NCBI RefSeq assembly: GCF_900215335.1 | Contig: NZ_OCMT01000001.1 | Location: forward strand, 930,001 to 994,000 | Reading direction: 5' to 3' | From: Pedobacter xixiisoli | GTDB taxonomy: Bacteria; Bacteroidota; Bacteroidia; Sphingobacteriales; Sphingobacteriaceae | DNA length: 64,000 nt | Shown here: piece by piece, positions 55,811 to 64,000 of the stretch | Layout: each line of letters begins with the position of its first letter | How positions within the stretch are numbered: position 1 is the stretch's first letter | Made by a program: the position numbers and the translations under genes | The notes under the pieces: model-generated | What the model saw: the letters and a program-made list of their open reading frames with translations, nothing else | Told to the model about the DNA's origin: nothing | Databases searched by the model: none

Positions 55811-57575
55811 TTTTCTTCTTCTAGGCTTTTTTAGCAGCATGAAAGCTGCTGGTATCCAAAAAATCACTACTCGCTCTGGATATATTCTTGATAAAGGTTC
55901 GAAATGGCAATTAACCGCTATTCAAAAAAAAGAGTTTAAATTTTTTCGAGAAAAGCAAGACCTCAATATTGGATACAATAAATACGACGCCGTTTGGTGC
56001 TACTTTAGTTTCAAGAACCCGTCTTCATCGCAAACTGCAAAAACGTGGCTGTGTTTCGATAATTATCATATCGATAGTTTAACATTTTTTGATTATAAGA
56101 AGATTCGTTTACTTGGCGACCGTACCGCTAATCAAAGTCCTTTTCTTAGCACTTTAGCGTACGAAATAGAAATTGAACCGGGCGAAGAAAAAATAGTTTG
56201 GGTTCGACTTAAAAAGCAAACTTCTTTCTTCGAATTTTCTTATCATCTAGATAATTCTGTATCTCTTGAAACTAAGTCATCCAGAAAAATAGCTTTGGTA
56301 GCATTTTTTATTGGTATTGCTTTTTTTCTATTGATGATCAACGGAATCCTCTACTTAATGACCAAAAAGCGGCTCTACATTTACTACATCGGTTACTCTT
56401 TATTAACCGTGCTTTATGTAATGATATCTACCAATTTTGCTAAACATTTGCTGTTTCCACAGTTTTTGTTCTTTAGTGAAGCAAGGGTTTTTACTGGAGC
56501 GTTGTGGTACATTGCACTAAGCTACTTTTTAAGCTGCTTCTTACGCTTAAAGGAAAATCAATTTTTTAAATACAAGCTGATTTCTATTTTGTGTGGCATT
56601 AATCTTCTCCTTGTATTTCTATCTATTTTCTTCTTAGTGATTTCACCAGATTTAGATTTTAGGCCGTTTTTTGTTTTAGGTTATATCATATTTATGTTAG
56701 CTATAGTGACCTTATTCTGGGCCGCTATAACACATTTAAAAATAGAGAGGAAACAAGCAATTTATGCGCTACTTGCTTTTGCACCCCAATTGATTTGGGG
56801 CGCTTGCTTAATTCTTAAAACTTTCGAAGTTATTCCAAAATCTTTAGGAGACCAATGGATGGTTTATGCTAGTTTGTATGAAGTGTTTTTATTTGGAGTG
56901 GTGTTGTCTAGAAATTACGTAGAGGTTTTTTTGAGGAATAGCGAATTGATGCAGGAGGTAATACGAGAGAAAGAAAACTCATTGAGTGCTATCAATACTG
57001 TGCAATTAAGAGAACGTAGAAATATAGCAAACATCATACATGATAACGTAGGCAGTAAAATAGCTTATATCTTACACCTGTTTGATATGAAAAATTCAAG
57101 ATTGGCAAAAGAAACCATCACAGAGCTTGCAAGTGATATCCGAGATATTTCACATAAAATTCTCCCGAAAGCGCTTGATGAAGGTGCTTTGCTTTCAAGC
57201 TTGCGAAGTCAGATCGCAATACTTAACGATGGGATCGAAAACACAGAGATTGAGCTCTTTTGCTACGATTTTCCAGAAAGAATTAATGAGAAATGGATTT
57301 ACGATATCTATCTAATAGCATTAGAACTAATTAACAACGCCATTAAACATGGTAAAGCCAAACTGGTTACCATAGAGTTTTACGGATATGATGATCATTA
57401 CCATTTCCAATTTACCGATGATGGGCTCGGTTTTAATGTAGATGAAACTGAAAAAGGTTTTGGTTTAGAAAATATAGGAGAACGAATACACCATTACAAA
57501 GGCGATTTTGAGATAAGCAGTGCGGTAGGCCAGGGCACAATTGTATTAATTGATATTCCGATTAAAAATAATTAA
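55788..57575 (+). CDS. 7TMR-DISM sensor histidine kinase (DesK/HisKA_3 type)
   Basis: 595 residues from ATG 55788 (MRTIYLVSFLLLGFF, signal peptide); a TTG at 55782 is two codons earlier. An extracytoplasmic DISM-like beta domain (about 35-165), seven membrane helices (about 170-385), then HisKA_3 dimerisation helix RERRNIANIIHDNVGSK with phospho-His, and an ATPase domain (LELINNAIKHGKA, DDGLGF, GFGLENIGERI). It probably senses a ligand or surface cue and phosphorylates the overlapping NarL-type regulator. Confidence 0.9.
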   Translation: MRTIYLVSFLLLGFFSSMKAAGIQKITTRSGYILDKGSKWQLTAIQKKEFKFFREKQDLNIGYNKYDAVWCYFSFKNPSSSQTAKTWLCFDNYHIDSLTFFDYKKIRLLGDRTANQSPFLSTLAYEIEIEPGEEKIVWVRLKKQTSFFEFSYHLDNSVSLETKSSRKIALVAFFIGIAFFLLMINGILYLMTKKRLYIYYIGYSLLTVLYVMISTNFAKHLLFPQFLFFSEARVFTGALWYIALSYFLSCFLRLKENQFFKYKLISILCGINLLLVFLSIFFLVISPDLDFRPFFVLGYIIFMLAIVTLFWAAITHLKIERKQAIYALLAFAPQLIWGACLILKTFEVIPKSLGDQWMVYASLYEVFLFGVVLSRNYVEVFLRNSELMQEVIREKENSLSAINTVQLRERRNIANIIHDNVGSKIAYILHLFDMKNSRLAKETITELASDIRDISHKILPKALDEGALLSSLRSQIAILNDGIENTEIELFCYDFPERINEKWIYDIYLIALELINNAIKHGKAKLVTIEFYGYDDHYHFQFTDDGLGFNVDETEKGFGLENIGERIHHYKGDFEISSAVGQGTIVLIDIPIKNN

Positions 57576-57584
57576 TCTTTTATT

Positions 57585-58226
57585 CTATAAGTTGTCATAA
57601 GTCTGCTCTACAATAAAATCAATAGCCTTTTTAATTTGATTTCTTCCTTTCTTATCTTCTAAATCAATTCCACAAAACGTTGTGCTGTTATGTGCAGTGC
57701 TCATATTAAGGTAATACAAACCAGAAACGAGTATAGCACAAATAGCTCGGAAAGTTTCAGATTTGCCATTAAAATGAGGGTCTACCATACTGGCAAAAAT
57801 TTGCTCACCAACATTTTCCTGCTCTTTTGTAAGCTTAGTAAGCGAATTGCGCTGCTGCGAAAGCCTCCAAAGCAGAATTTTTTGCAATTCTATGTTATGC
57901 TCCAAAGTATCAAATTGATTTTGGAACATTTGCTTTAAGAAGTCCTTGCCACCATCTTCAATTATAGAAGGAACTTTTTCTCCCTTAACGTTGCTCCAGA
58001 AATCTTTAGAAAGCACATATTCATCTAGCAATTGGTCAAAGCCGCCGAAATAACGATAGATCAGTTTCTTGTCTAATCTTGCAGTAGCAGCAACATCATT
58101 AATTTTTAGTGCTGCGTAACCTTTGGTTTGTAGAATTTCACCCACAGCATTAAGAAATTGCTCTTTGCTTTTTTCTTTGTTTTTTTCTCTAGCTGGTTTA
58201 ATTTTTTCGTTGGATTTTTTTTCCAT
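57585..58226 (-). CDS. TetR-family transcriptional regulator
   Basis: 213 residues from ATG 58226 (MEKKSNEKIKPAREK); a GTG at 58253 would add nine. A very Lys-rich start, then the TetR helix-turn-helix LKINDVAATARLDKKLIYRYFGGFDQLLDEY and a helical ligand domain. It is convergent with the 7TM kinase gene and has no obvious target nearby. Confidence 0.88.
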   Translation of the reverse strand: MEKKSNEKIKPAREKNKEKSKEQFLNAVGEILQTKGYAALKINDVAATARLDKKLIYRYFGGFDQLLDEYVLSKDFWSNVKGEKVPSIIEDGGKDFLKQMFQNQFDTLEHNIELQKILLWRLSQQRNSLTKLTKEQENVGEQIFASMVDPHFNGKSETFRAICAILVSGLYYLNMSTAHNSTTFCGIDLEDKKGRNQIKKAIDFIVEQTYDNL

Positions 58227-58384
58227 ATAACTTAATGGCGCAGTTAATTGCACAAAAGTAAAAGAATTTAGGATTACTTGGATGCTATCTGATATTCAGT
58301 GACATATCGCTTTTACCTACATTGTGCAAATTTTTCATTGCGCTTAATCATCAATTGATGGAAAGTTTACTTTATTTTTGAACC

Positions 58385-58594
58385 ATGACGATTGAAGAGC
58401 TTGAAGAGTGGTACAAAAATGCTCCTGCACCACAAATGCCCGTACATTTAGATGAAGCAAACACCGTACACGACTATGCACTGTTCGTGAATTCTCATTT
58501 CGAAGGATTAAAATTTGCGAAGGTAGAACTCACCAAATCTCCTTTAATGACAAGGCTTCTTAAGATGAAATTACTGATTGAGGCTAATTTATAG
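58385..58594 (+). CDS. Small conserved protein, DUF6965-like
   Basis: 69 residues starting MTIEELEEWYKNAPAPQMPVH, a pattern I associate with short Bacteroidota proteins now called DUF6965; the C-terminus (SPLMTRLLKMKLLIEANL) fits. Function unknown. It overlaps the convergent acetyltransferase end by six bases. Confidence 0.65.
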   Translation: MTIEELEEWYKNAPAPQMPVHLDEANTVHDYALFVNSHFEGLKFAKVELTKSPLMTRLLKMKLLIEANL

Positions 58595-59296
58595 CTTTTC
58601 GTAATTCCAAAAGCTTATTTTTCTTCTGAAGGTAAAGCCAAGTTTTTCATAAAGTTTAATTGCGCCCATATTTGTAGCTGCAACATGTAGAAAAGGCAAT
58701 TTTTCTTCGTTTAGTATTCCGTTGGCTACATGAGCTACCAATTGTTTGGCATAGCCGTTTCCTAAATGTTGCGGATGTGTAACTACTGCGCTAACTTCGG
58801 TAGCTCCATTTATCGCCATACGTTCTCCCGTAACCGCTACTAGTTTATTGTCTTTAAAAATGCCATAGTAGTTTCCTAATAGAGAGGTTTTGCTTCTGTA
58901 ATAACCAGGCATGACCAAAGTAACTAGATCAGTCAATTCTTTTTGATGATTCTCATTTAATAACACAATTTCGTCTTTAAAATCAACTGATGCGTGCTGC
59001 AGCAATAGCATTTGGTCGCAAACTAATTCCCCAACTAGTTTTATATTTTCTGGGCGAGCATCTGGTTTGTTACCTACTACGAAAAATTTGTTTGCTAGCT
59101 CTGCATAGTCCTCTAATGCTTTTAGGTCAACCTTTTGTTCTAGGAATGTTCCAAATGGGCAATATTCTGGATTGAAAAAACGAAAGCCGCCTAAATTTAG
59201 ACAGTGTTGTTGGTGTGTTTCTGCTAAGGAACTCCAAACTGGATTATCAAGTTTATTAATTATAGTTTGGTCTAATCTAGGATATTTTGTAGTCAT
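58589..59296 (-). CDS. GNAT-family N-acetyltransferase
   Basis: 235 residues. The C-terminal half has the GNAT acetyl-CoA motif (VVTHPQHLGNGYAKQLVAHV) and the end NMGAIKLYEKLGFTFRRK; the N-terminal 100 residues are less conserved, as in FR47-like members. The substrate is not known. Confidence 0.85.
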   Translation of the reverse strand: MTTKYPRLDQTIINKLDNPVWSSLAETHQQHCLNLGGFRFFNPEYCPFGTFLEQKVDLKALEDYAELANKFFVVGNKPDARPENIKLVGELVCDQMLLLQHASVDFKDEIVLLNENHQKELTDLVTLVMPGYYRSKTSLLGNYYGIFKDNKLVAVTGERMAINGATEVSAVVTHPQHLGNGYAKQLVAHVANGILNEEKLPFLHVAATNMGAIKLYEKLGFTFRRKISFWNYEKL

Positions 59297-59524
59297 TGTT
59301 TTCTGTGTGTGATCTAGCTAAAATATACATTCAGCTACAGGTTTGGCGAAACAACTCATTAATATTACACCACTCGGACAAGAAGCCTGCGTATGTTTTC
59401 GCTAACCTAATTTTTATTTATTGGCTGATTTTTATTACAAATAAACTTTAAGTTCTTACAGTTGTTTATTTTCAAAAGCATCTGGTGCTGAAAACGAAAA
59501 TCAAGCATCTCTAATTTGAAAATT

Positions 59525-59977
59525 ATGACGACAAAAATTCACTTATTAAACGAGCTTATTGAGCTTAATAACGACAGAGCAGCGGGATTTCACAAAGCGA
59601 TAAAAAACATTGATGATGAAATGGATAACGGAGATTTAAAAGTGCTTTTTGAAGAATTCGCCTTGCAGAGCGATAAATTTGCGGAAGAACTGACATTGAT
59701 TGTCGCAGCTAATGAAGGCGAACCAGAAACTGGAAATAGTGTAACAGGCAGTTTGCATCGTGCTTGGATTGACGTGAAATCGTTATTTGGTGGTACTGAC
59801 CGAGAAAGTATTCTTTCTGAAGCGGAAAGGGGCGAGGATATCATCAAAAACGCCTATCATTCAGTTATACAACAGAATAGGCTTAGCGGAATTGCTCATG
59901 ATACGGTAAGTGCTCAGTCTGTGCAATTAGATAAGTCTCATGATAAAATCAAGGAACTGAGAAATTTGGCTCGATAA
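59525..59977 (+). CDS. PA2169/DUF2383-type four-helix-bundle protein
   Basis: 150 residues from ATG 59525 (MTTKIHLLNELIELNNDR); a TTG at 59516 is three codons earlier. The sequence is helical, with GFHKAIKNIDD and SLHRAWIDVKSLFGG typical of DUF2383, a ferritin-like family. Conserved metal ligands are not clear. Family members are often induced by stress. It ends one base from the convergent porin-like gene. Confidence 0.8.
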   Translation: MTTKIHLLNELIELNNDRAAGFHKAIKNIDDEMDNGDLKVLFEEFALQSDKFAEELTLIVAANEGEPETGNSVTGSLHRAWIDVKSLFGGTDRESILSEAERGEDIIKNAYHSVIQQNRLSGIAHDTVSAQSVQLDKSHDKIKELRNLAR

Positions 59978-59978
59978 A

Positions 59979-60698
59979 TCAGAAGTATTTGTCGAGCGTA
60001 ATGCCGTAGGTAAGGTTTAGGTTTTCGCTTCGTGTGATATTCATTCGGTTATAATTGAGAGAGGTGGTTAAGCTAATCCACTTCTTCAATTGTATACCCA
60101 ATTTGTTTGTACTGCGAATAATGTAATCATCGCCTTTGGCAAAAGAATTTTGAATGAAATTACTTCCTTCAAACAAAATCAATTCCTTTATCTTAATTCG
60201 ATACTGCAGTCGAAGTGAGTTTCGATAGGTATCGTATTTGGTGTCCGAAAGCAAGTTACTCGTATCATATACTACACCATCGCTAATATTAACATAGAAA
60301 TTTTCTTTATCTATAATATTGTAGGCAATACCCAAACCTGCTTGTACTTGGTGGTTGATTTTTAATGAATAGCTGGTGGCATAATTCAATAATCCCCAGT
60401 AATAAAAGTGAGGTAGGCTCTTGTAAAGGTTAAAGTTAAGTGTAGACGAAAAGTCATTGTTGCTTAGCAGACTGTTTTGCTTGCCATATAGCCAATTGGT
60501 TGCCGAATTGAGTACGATGTCTTTTTTCTTAATGCCGAAGTTTAAACCATTGTTTAGCAGGTAAGCATTTCCAGTGCTGGTTTCATTTAAAGAGCCCGTT
60601 GCGGTAAGTGCTACGTGGTAAAAGGTACTGTCGTTATATTGCGCTTTCATGATGACGCAATTAAATACGATAATTAAAACGAGTATCCATTTCTTCAT
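59979..60698 (-). CDS. DUF481-type outer-membrane protein
   Basis: 239 residues with a signal peptide (LVLIIVFNCVIMKAQ). The mature protein alternates short strands rich in Tyr, Asn, Ser and Leu and ends LTYGITLDKYF with a terminal Phe, as in beta-barrels. The pattern fits the DUF481 family. Function unknown. Confidence 0.7.
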   Translation of the reverse strand: MKKWILVLIIVFNCVIMKAQYNDSTFYHVALTATGSLNETSTGNAYLLNNGLNFGIKKKDIVLNSATNWLYGKQNSLLSNNDFSSTLNFNLYKSLPHFYYWGLLNYATSYSLKINHQVQAGLGIAYNIIDKENFYVNISDGVVYDTSNLLSDTKYDTYRNSLRLQYRIKIKELILFEGSNFIQNSFAKGDDYIIRSTNKLGIQLKKWISLTTSLNYNRMNITRSENLNLTYGITLDKYF

Positions 60699-60805
60699 GT
60701 TTTAAAAAACAGTTAAATGGGCTAAAGGTTCATTTTTTGGGTTTTTCGCTCCAACAAAGTGTGTTTTCGGTTGTTTAGATTTCATCACTCAAAATCATTA
60801 CTAAC

Positions 60806-60997
60806 ATGGAAAAGAAAAAAATAATCTCTGGACAACGGCCTGAAGGCACCACCGATAAGTCTTACGAAATGAACGGCAGCCATACGTTTAGTTCTCCTTC
60901 TGAGAAAATAAACATTAAAAGTTCGGAAGAGTTAGCTGACCATTACGACCGCGACGAAACCTGCAACAGTAAATACGATAAGGGCGAAAAACACTAA
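60806..60997 (+). CDS. Small hydrophilic protein, unknown
   Basis: 63 residues, rich in Glu, Asp, Lys, Ser and Thr, ending SKYDKGEKH, with one Cys; no hydrophobic core. It resembles the other small acidic proteins of this window in composition. It is convergent with the YihY-family gene and lies 8 bases from it. Confidence 0.5.
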   Translation: MEKKKIISGQRPEGTTDKSYEMNGSHTFSSPSEKINIKSSEELADHYDRDETCNSKYDKGEKH

Positions 60998-61005
60998 CGT
61001 TTGCC

Positions 61006-61935
61006 TTATTCAACAGGTTTATTGCCAGTTTCAATTTCTACCTGTTTAGTACTTACCGCATAATGCGAAGGTCTTATTTCTGAACCGTATGCAATGGCGT
61101 AAGCTTTGGTGAATTCTGCTCCAAAATAAAGGATGATAGAAGAATAGTAGGTCCAAAGCAGTAAAATAACCAATGACCCAGCTGCGCCATAGGTACTGCC
61201 AACATCGCTTTGCCCAATGTAAATAGATATGGCAAACTTGCCAATCATGAACAATATTGCGGTTACCAAGGAACCTAAAATCACATCACGCCACTTAATC
61301 TCGGCATCGGGTAATACCCTGAATATTACCCCAAATATTACTGCAATCACTACTAAAGTTACTATTTGGTTAATGATATAGAAAAATACCACAGAAACAT
61401 CAGAGAAGCGTATTTCTAGTTGTTTGCTGAAACCATCTAATAGGGAAGTTACTACTAAGGAAACCAATAAAAGAAAACCTAAACTAATGATAACAGAGAA
61501 GGACAGGAATCTATTTTGCAGCAGCTTTAACCAACCTCTTTTAGGTTTCGGCTTAATGCCCCAAATAGTATTGATAGAATCCTGAATGTCTGCAAATACT
61601 GTGGTAGCACCCACTAAAAGGGTAACGATACCAATGATAAAGGCAATATTTCCTTTGTTACCTATGGCAGCTTTCTTAACAATTTCTTGTAACTGTAAAG
61701 CAGTTTCTTTTCCCATAAAGCCGCTCAGTTGCTGATAAATCTGTCCTTCTGCAGCCTCTTGACCCAGAAAAATTCCACATAGTGATATAATCACAACCAA
61801 TAATGGAGCCATAGAAAAAACAGTGTAGTAAGCTAACGAACCGCTTAACTTAGTTACATTATGGTCACTAAAACCACTAAAAGTAGCTTTCAATACTTTA
61901 AAAATGCCCTTAAAAGTTAATTTGTTTTTTTTCAT
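61006..61935 (-). CDS. YihY/BrkB-family membrane protein
   Basis: 309 residues, six membrane helices, family motifs SLAYYTVFSMAPLLVVIISL, ATTVFADIQDSINTIWG, and YGAAGSLVILLLWTYYSSIILYFGAEFTKAYA. Function of YihY is unclear; some were thought to be RNase BN, wrongly. It starts nine bases after a holin-like gene, so both are translated from one mRNA. Confidence 0.9.
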   Translation of the reverse strand: MKKNKLTFKGIFKVLKATFSGFSDHNVTKLSGSLAYYTVFSMAPLLVVIISLCGIFLGQEAAEGQIYQQLSGFMGKETALQLQEIVKKAAIGNKGNIAFIIGIVTLLVGATTVFADIQDSINTIWGIKPKPKRGWLKLLQNRFLSFSVIISLGFLLLVSLVVTSLLDGFSKQLEIRFSDVSVVFFYIINQIVTLVVIAVIFGVIFRVLPDAEIKWRDVILGSLVTAILFMIGKFAISIYIGQSDVGSTYGAAGSLVILLLWTYYSSIILYFGAEFTKAYAIAYGSEIRPSHYAVSTKQVEIETGNKPVE

Positions 61936-61944
61936 AGGATACTT

Positions 61945-62358
61945 TTATCTAGCGTTTCTGTAAAAATCAAATGATTTCCTTTTGTCTGCTAAGTTTTCTT
62001 CATTTGCTGCTCTTCGTTTTTCAAAATATCTGGCAATGGTTAAACCTGCAAAATAATTTTCTACCTTTTTACGCTTCCATAGCACAAGTAATGCAGCTAA
62101 GGTTAGGGTAAGGGTAGCAGCTAAAAATCCTAAAACGTGACTCCCAAAGAATACTGATAAGGAGAAAGATAAGGTAATGCTGGTAAGAAAGATAACTAGC
62201 AGCAAGCAAACAACAATCGAAGCATTGGTAATTAAGTCGGCTAAAAGTTTAAAAATAGCAAGTACTACTTTGTACTTTTGTGCTTGTATTCTTGCTTTAG
62301 CGTGGTTTTTTGCGGTATTCCAATAATTAACGAAAAGTTGTCGTAGTTTTTTCTGCAT
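61945..62358 (-). CDS. Small membrane protein, phage holin superfamily-like (Phage_holin_3_6 type)
   Basis: 137 residues, amphipathic N-terminal helix, two membrane helices (ITNASIVVCLLLVIFLTSITLSF region and LGFLAATLTLTLAALLVLW) and a basic tail (KRRAANEENLADKRKS). The layout fits the holin-like family of YqjE-type proteins often next to envelope-stress genes. It is the first gene of the YihY operon. Confidence 0.55.
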   Translation of the reverse strand: MQKKLRQLFVNYWNTAKNHAKARIQAQKYKVVLAIFKLLADLITNASIVVCLLLVIFLTSITLSFSLSVFFGSHVLGFLAATLTLTLAALLVLWKRKKVENYFAGLTIARYFEKRRAANEENLADKRKSFDFYRNAR

Positions 62359-62768
62359 AGTATTAAATTGAATAAGTCTAACCCTGTAACCGCAAAAAAT
62401 GTTTGTAAAAACTTCATTTTGAAGAAATGAAGATGGTTTTAGGTCGAGTCAGATAAGGTTTTTTGAGCTCAGGCTTTTGCTTTTGAACAATAAATTTTCG
62501 TTGTAATAATTGGTCTATTTTTTGCTTTTTAAAACTATATGGAATGATTGCCTCTAAAATCACAAACAGTTTAACGAGGTTCATTTCAATACATTTGGAT
62601 TTTTTTAGAAGTTTTAAGTGCGTAATCAGCTCTATAACAATGTCAAAAGCTTTTTACTTTTGAATATTAATGTATTTGGTTGAATAATAAAAGTTAAGTA
62701 ACTAGTTATACATGATTTGTTTTTAAGTCTAAAAAAAGACACGCTTTATTAACCGTAAACCAGCAATC
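62359..62768. other. Divergent spacer before a sensor kinase
   Basis: 410 AT-rich bases between the holin-like gene and the GAF/PAS kinase. It must hold both promoters. I see no convincing box, hairpin or small gene. Confidence 0.4.
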
Positions 62769-64000
62769 TTGAAAAATAATATTAACATCTCTACAACTAC
62801 CGAGAAAATTAACTTCCCAAGTTTGCTATCTGCCTACAAAATTATAGGGACTGCTAACGAAGAAGAATTCGATCGAATTGCTAAGCTGGCCTCAATTGTT
62901 TGCTCAACTCCAATTGCGTTAATTTCTTTTGCAGATACACAAAGGCACTGGTTTAAATCAAAAATTGGAATTCAATTAAACGAAGTTCCTATTGAATTAG
63001 ATTTGTTTAATGATCTGAAAACAAAAGAAGTATCTGAATTTAGCTTAGACGATGACTGGCAAAGTAAGCGAGCGCTAGCAATCCCAGAAATTGCTGATAT
63101 CCGTTTTTATGCTGGCTATCCTTTAATAGATGCCGAAGGTGTTGCCTTTGGCACATTAACCGTGATGGATTATCGTTCAAGAAGCCTAAATAAAGAACAA
63201 CGTACAGCGTTGGGCTTACTTGCTGAAAGCTTAATGACGCTACTGCTCGAACGTAAGAATAAAGAAGACTTAAGCTCTTTTGAGAAACTTTTTGAACTTT
63301 CTGGAGACATGTTGAGTTGGATTGGTGCAGATGGTTTGTTCAAAAAGGCAAATCCAGCTTTGCTTGATATGGTTGGCTTAACCCAAGAGCAAATGTGTGC
63401 GATTTCTTTGTTTGAGTTCATGCATCCAGACGACCACGAACATGCAATGACTTATCTCGAACGCATCAAGGCTGGAGAATCTGTAGTGAAATTTATATTT
63501 CGTGGAAAACATAAGACTGGAGAATATCGCTATGTACAGTGCACATGTAGTCCAGACCCCGAATCTGGTCAGTTTTTTACCTTGGCTCGTGATGTTACAC
63601 AGGAAGTTTTAAAAGATAAGCAGATTGAAGAAAGCGAAGCAAGATTTAGAACTGTATTTGAGGGGTCTCAATCTATGATTGCTACCCACGATTTGGATGG
63701 AACTTTGCTGTCCCTTAATCCCGCAGGTGCGGCAATGCTAGGTTTTAATGCCGATGAAATAAAAGATAAGACGCTTTTTGATGTTTTTCCTTCCACAGAA
63801 TGGGAGCGGTTACGCACATATTTGGAAGCTATTGCTATAGACGGAAAACGCCAGAACCAGTTGACTTTCAATTTGCCTAACGGCGATAGAAGAAGCATCA
63901 TTTTTAATCATTTACTGCATTTATCTGCCAAAGGCGACAGGTATGTGATTTCTAATGGAACTGATATTACAGAAAGGTACCTGATTGAAAAAGAACTTGA
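62769..64000 (+). CDS. GAF-PAS-PAS sensor protein, 5' part (probably a histidine kinase; cut by window edge)
   Basis: The frame is open from TTG 62769 (KNNINISTTTEKINFPSLLS) to the window end, about 410 residues; the frame is bounded upstream by a stop at 62730-62732 and has no earlier ATG, GTG or TTG, so TTG is the likely start. A GAF domain (about 18-160; VCSTPIALISFADTQRHWFK, GYPLIDAEGVAFGTLTVMD) is followed by PAS domains (about 175-285 and 290-405; MLSWIGADGLFKKANPALLDMVG and MIATHDLDGTLLSLNPAGA). The family usually ends in a histidine kinase core, which lies outside the window. No signal peptide or membrane segment is seen. Confidence 0.8.
   Translation, partial: MKNNINISTTTEKINFPSLLSAYKIIGTANEEEFDRIAKLASIVCSTPIALISFADTQRHWFKSKIGIQLNEVPIELDLFNDLKTKEVSEFSLDDDWQSKRALAIPEIADIRFYAGYPLIDAEGVAFGTLTVMDYRSRSLNKEQRTALGLLAESLMTLLLERKNKEDLSSFEKLFELSGDMLSWIGADGLFKKANPALLDMVGLTQEQMCAISLFEFMHPDDHEHAMTYLERIKAGESVVKFIFRGKHKTGEYRYVQCTCSPDPESGQFFTLARDVTQEVLKDKQIEESEARFRTVFEGSQSMIATHDLDGTLLSLNPAGAAMLGFNADEIKDKTLFDVFPSTEWERLRTYLEAIAIDGKRQNQLTFNLPNGDRRSIIFNHLLHLSAKGDRYVISNGTDITERYLIEKEL

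Noticed and set aside
1..64000. tRNA, CRISPR, prophage or IS elements
   Set aside because: No repeat-spacer array, integrase, transposase or phage structural gene seen; tRNA genes cannot be excluded by eye but none was noticed.

Overview
The window looks like a chromosomal segment of a Sphingobacteriaceae member (Bacteroidota), Pedobacter-like by overall gene content. Supporting signs are a SusC/SusD pair, a C-terminal type IX secretion sorting domain, a fused CcsBA cytochrome c biogenesis protein, a kdp operon with a split KdpD and its own porin, AT-rich spacers, and promoter-like TAnnTTTG boxes instead of E. coli-type -10/-35 boxes. This is inference from protein families; no rRNA or other taxonomic marker is present. 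I saw no tRNA, CRISPR array, phage or insertion sequence.

Layout. 1-444: start of a bacteriophytochrome-like sensor, cut by the window edge. 784-5517: cyanophycin metabolism, with synthetase CphA divergent from cyanophycinase CphB and isoaspartyl peptidase, i.e. both synthesis and full breakdown of an N-rich Asp/Arg storage polymer. 5.5-14.4 kb: MgtC-like protein, OmpA-family protein, small stress-type proteins, a CoiA-like protein, a cytoplasmic alpha-amylase and a frameshifted SemiSWEET sugar transporter. 14.5-21.3 kb: two large divergent hybrid histidine kinases. 21.8-25.1 kb: CcsBA. 25.3-36 kb: high-affinity K+ uptake, reading leftwards: sigma-54 response regulator, a well-formed -24/-12 promoter, a 28-aa microprotein, kdpF, kdpA, kdpB, kdpC, porin, KdpD sensor domain, histidine kinase. 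Palindromic repeats sit on both sides of kdpC. 36-39.1 kb: T9SS-exported adhesin with autotransporter-type repeats.

39.4-51.2 kb holds the most unusual locus: promoter, 30-aa leader peptide with four consecutive Cys codons, hairpins, SusC, SusD, three tandem paralogous DoxX-like membrane proteins, an FAD oxidoreductase and a YeiH-family exporter, closed by a strong terminator. I read it as a cysteine-responsive uptake and processing operon, possibly for a sulfur compound; this is a hypothesis.

51.3-64 kb: heme oxygenase (the source of biliverdin that a bacteriophytochrome would need), CstA, MscS-type channel, a LuxR-type response regulator overlapping its 7TM kinase, TetR regulator, acetyltransferase, stress-type proteins, a YihY-family protein with a holin-like partner, and the 5' part of a GAF/PAS sensor kinase that starts with TTG and runs off the right edge. 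Several predicted starts were moved downstream to an ATG where the upstream extension began with TTG or GTG or preceded the conserved domain.
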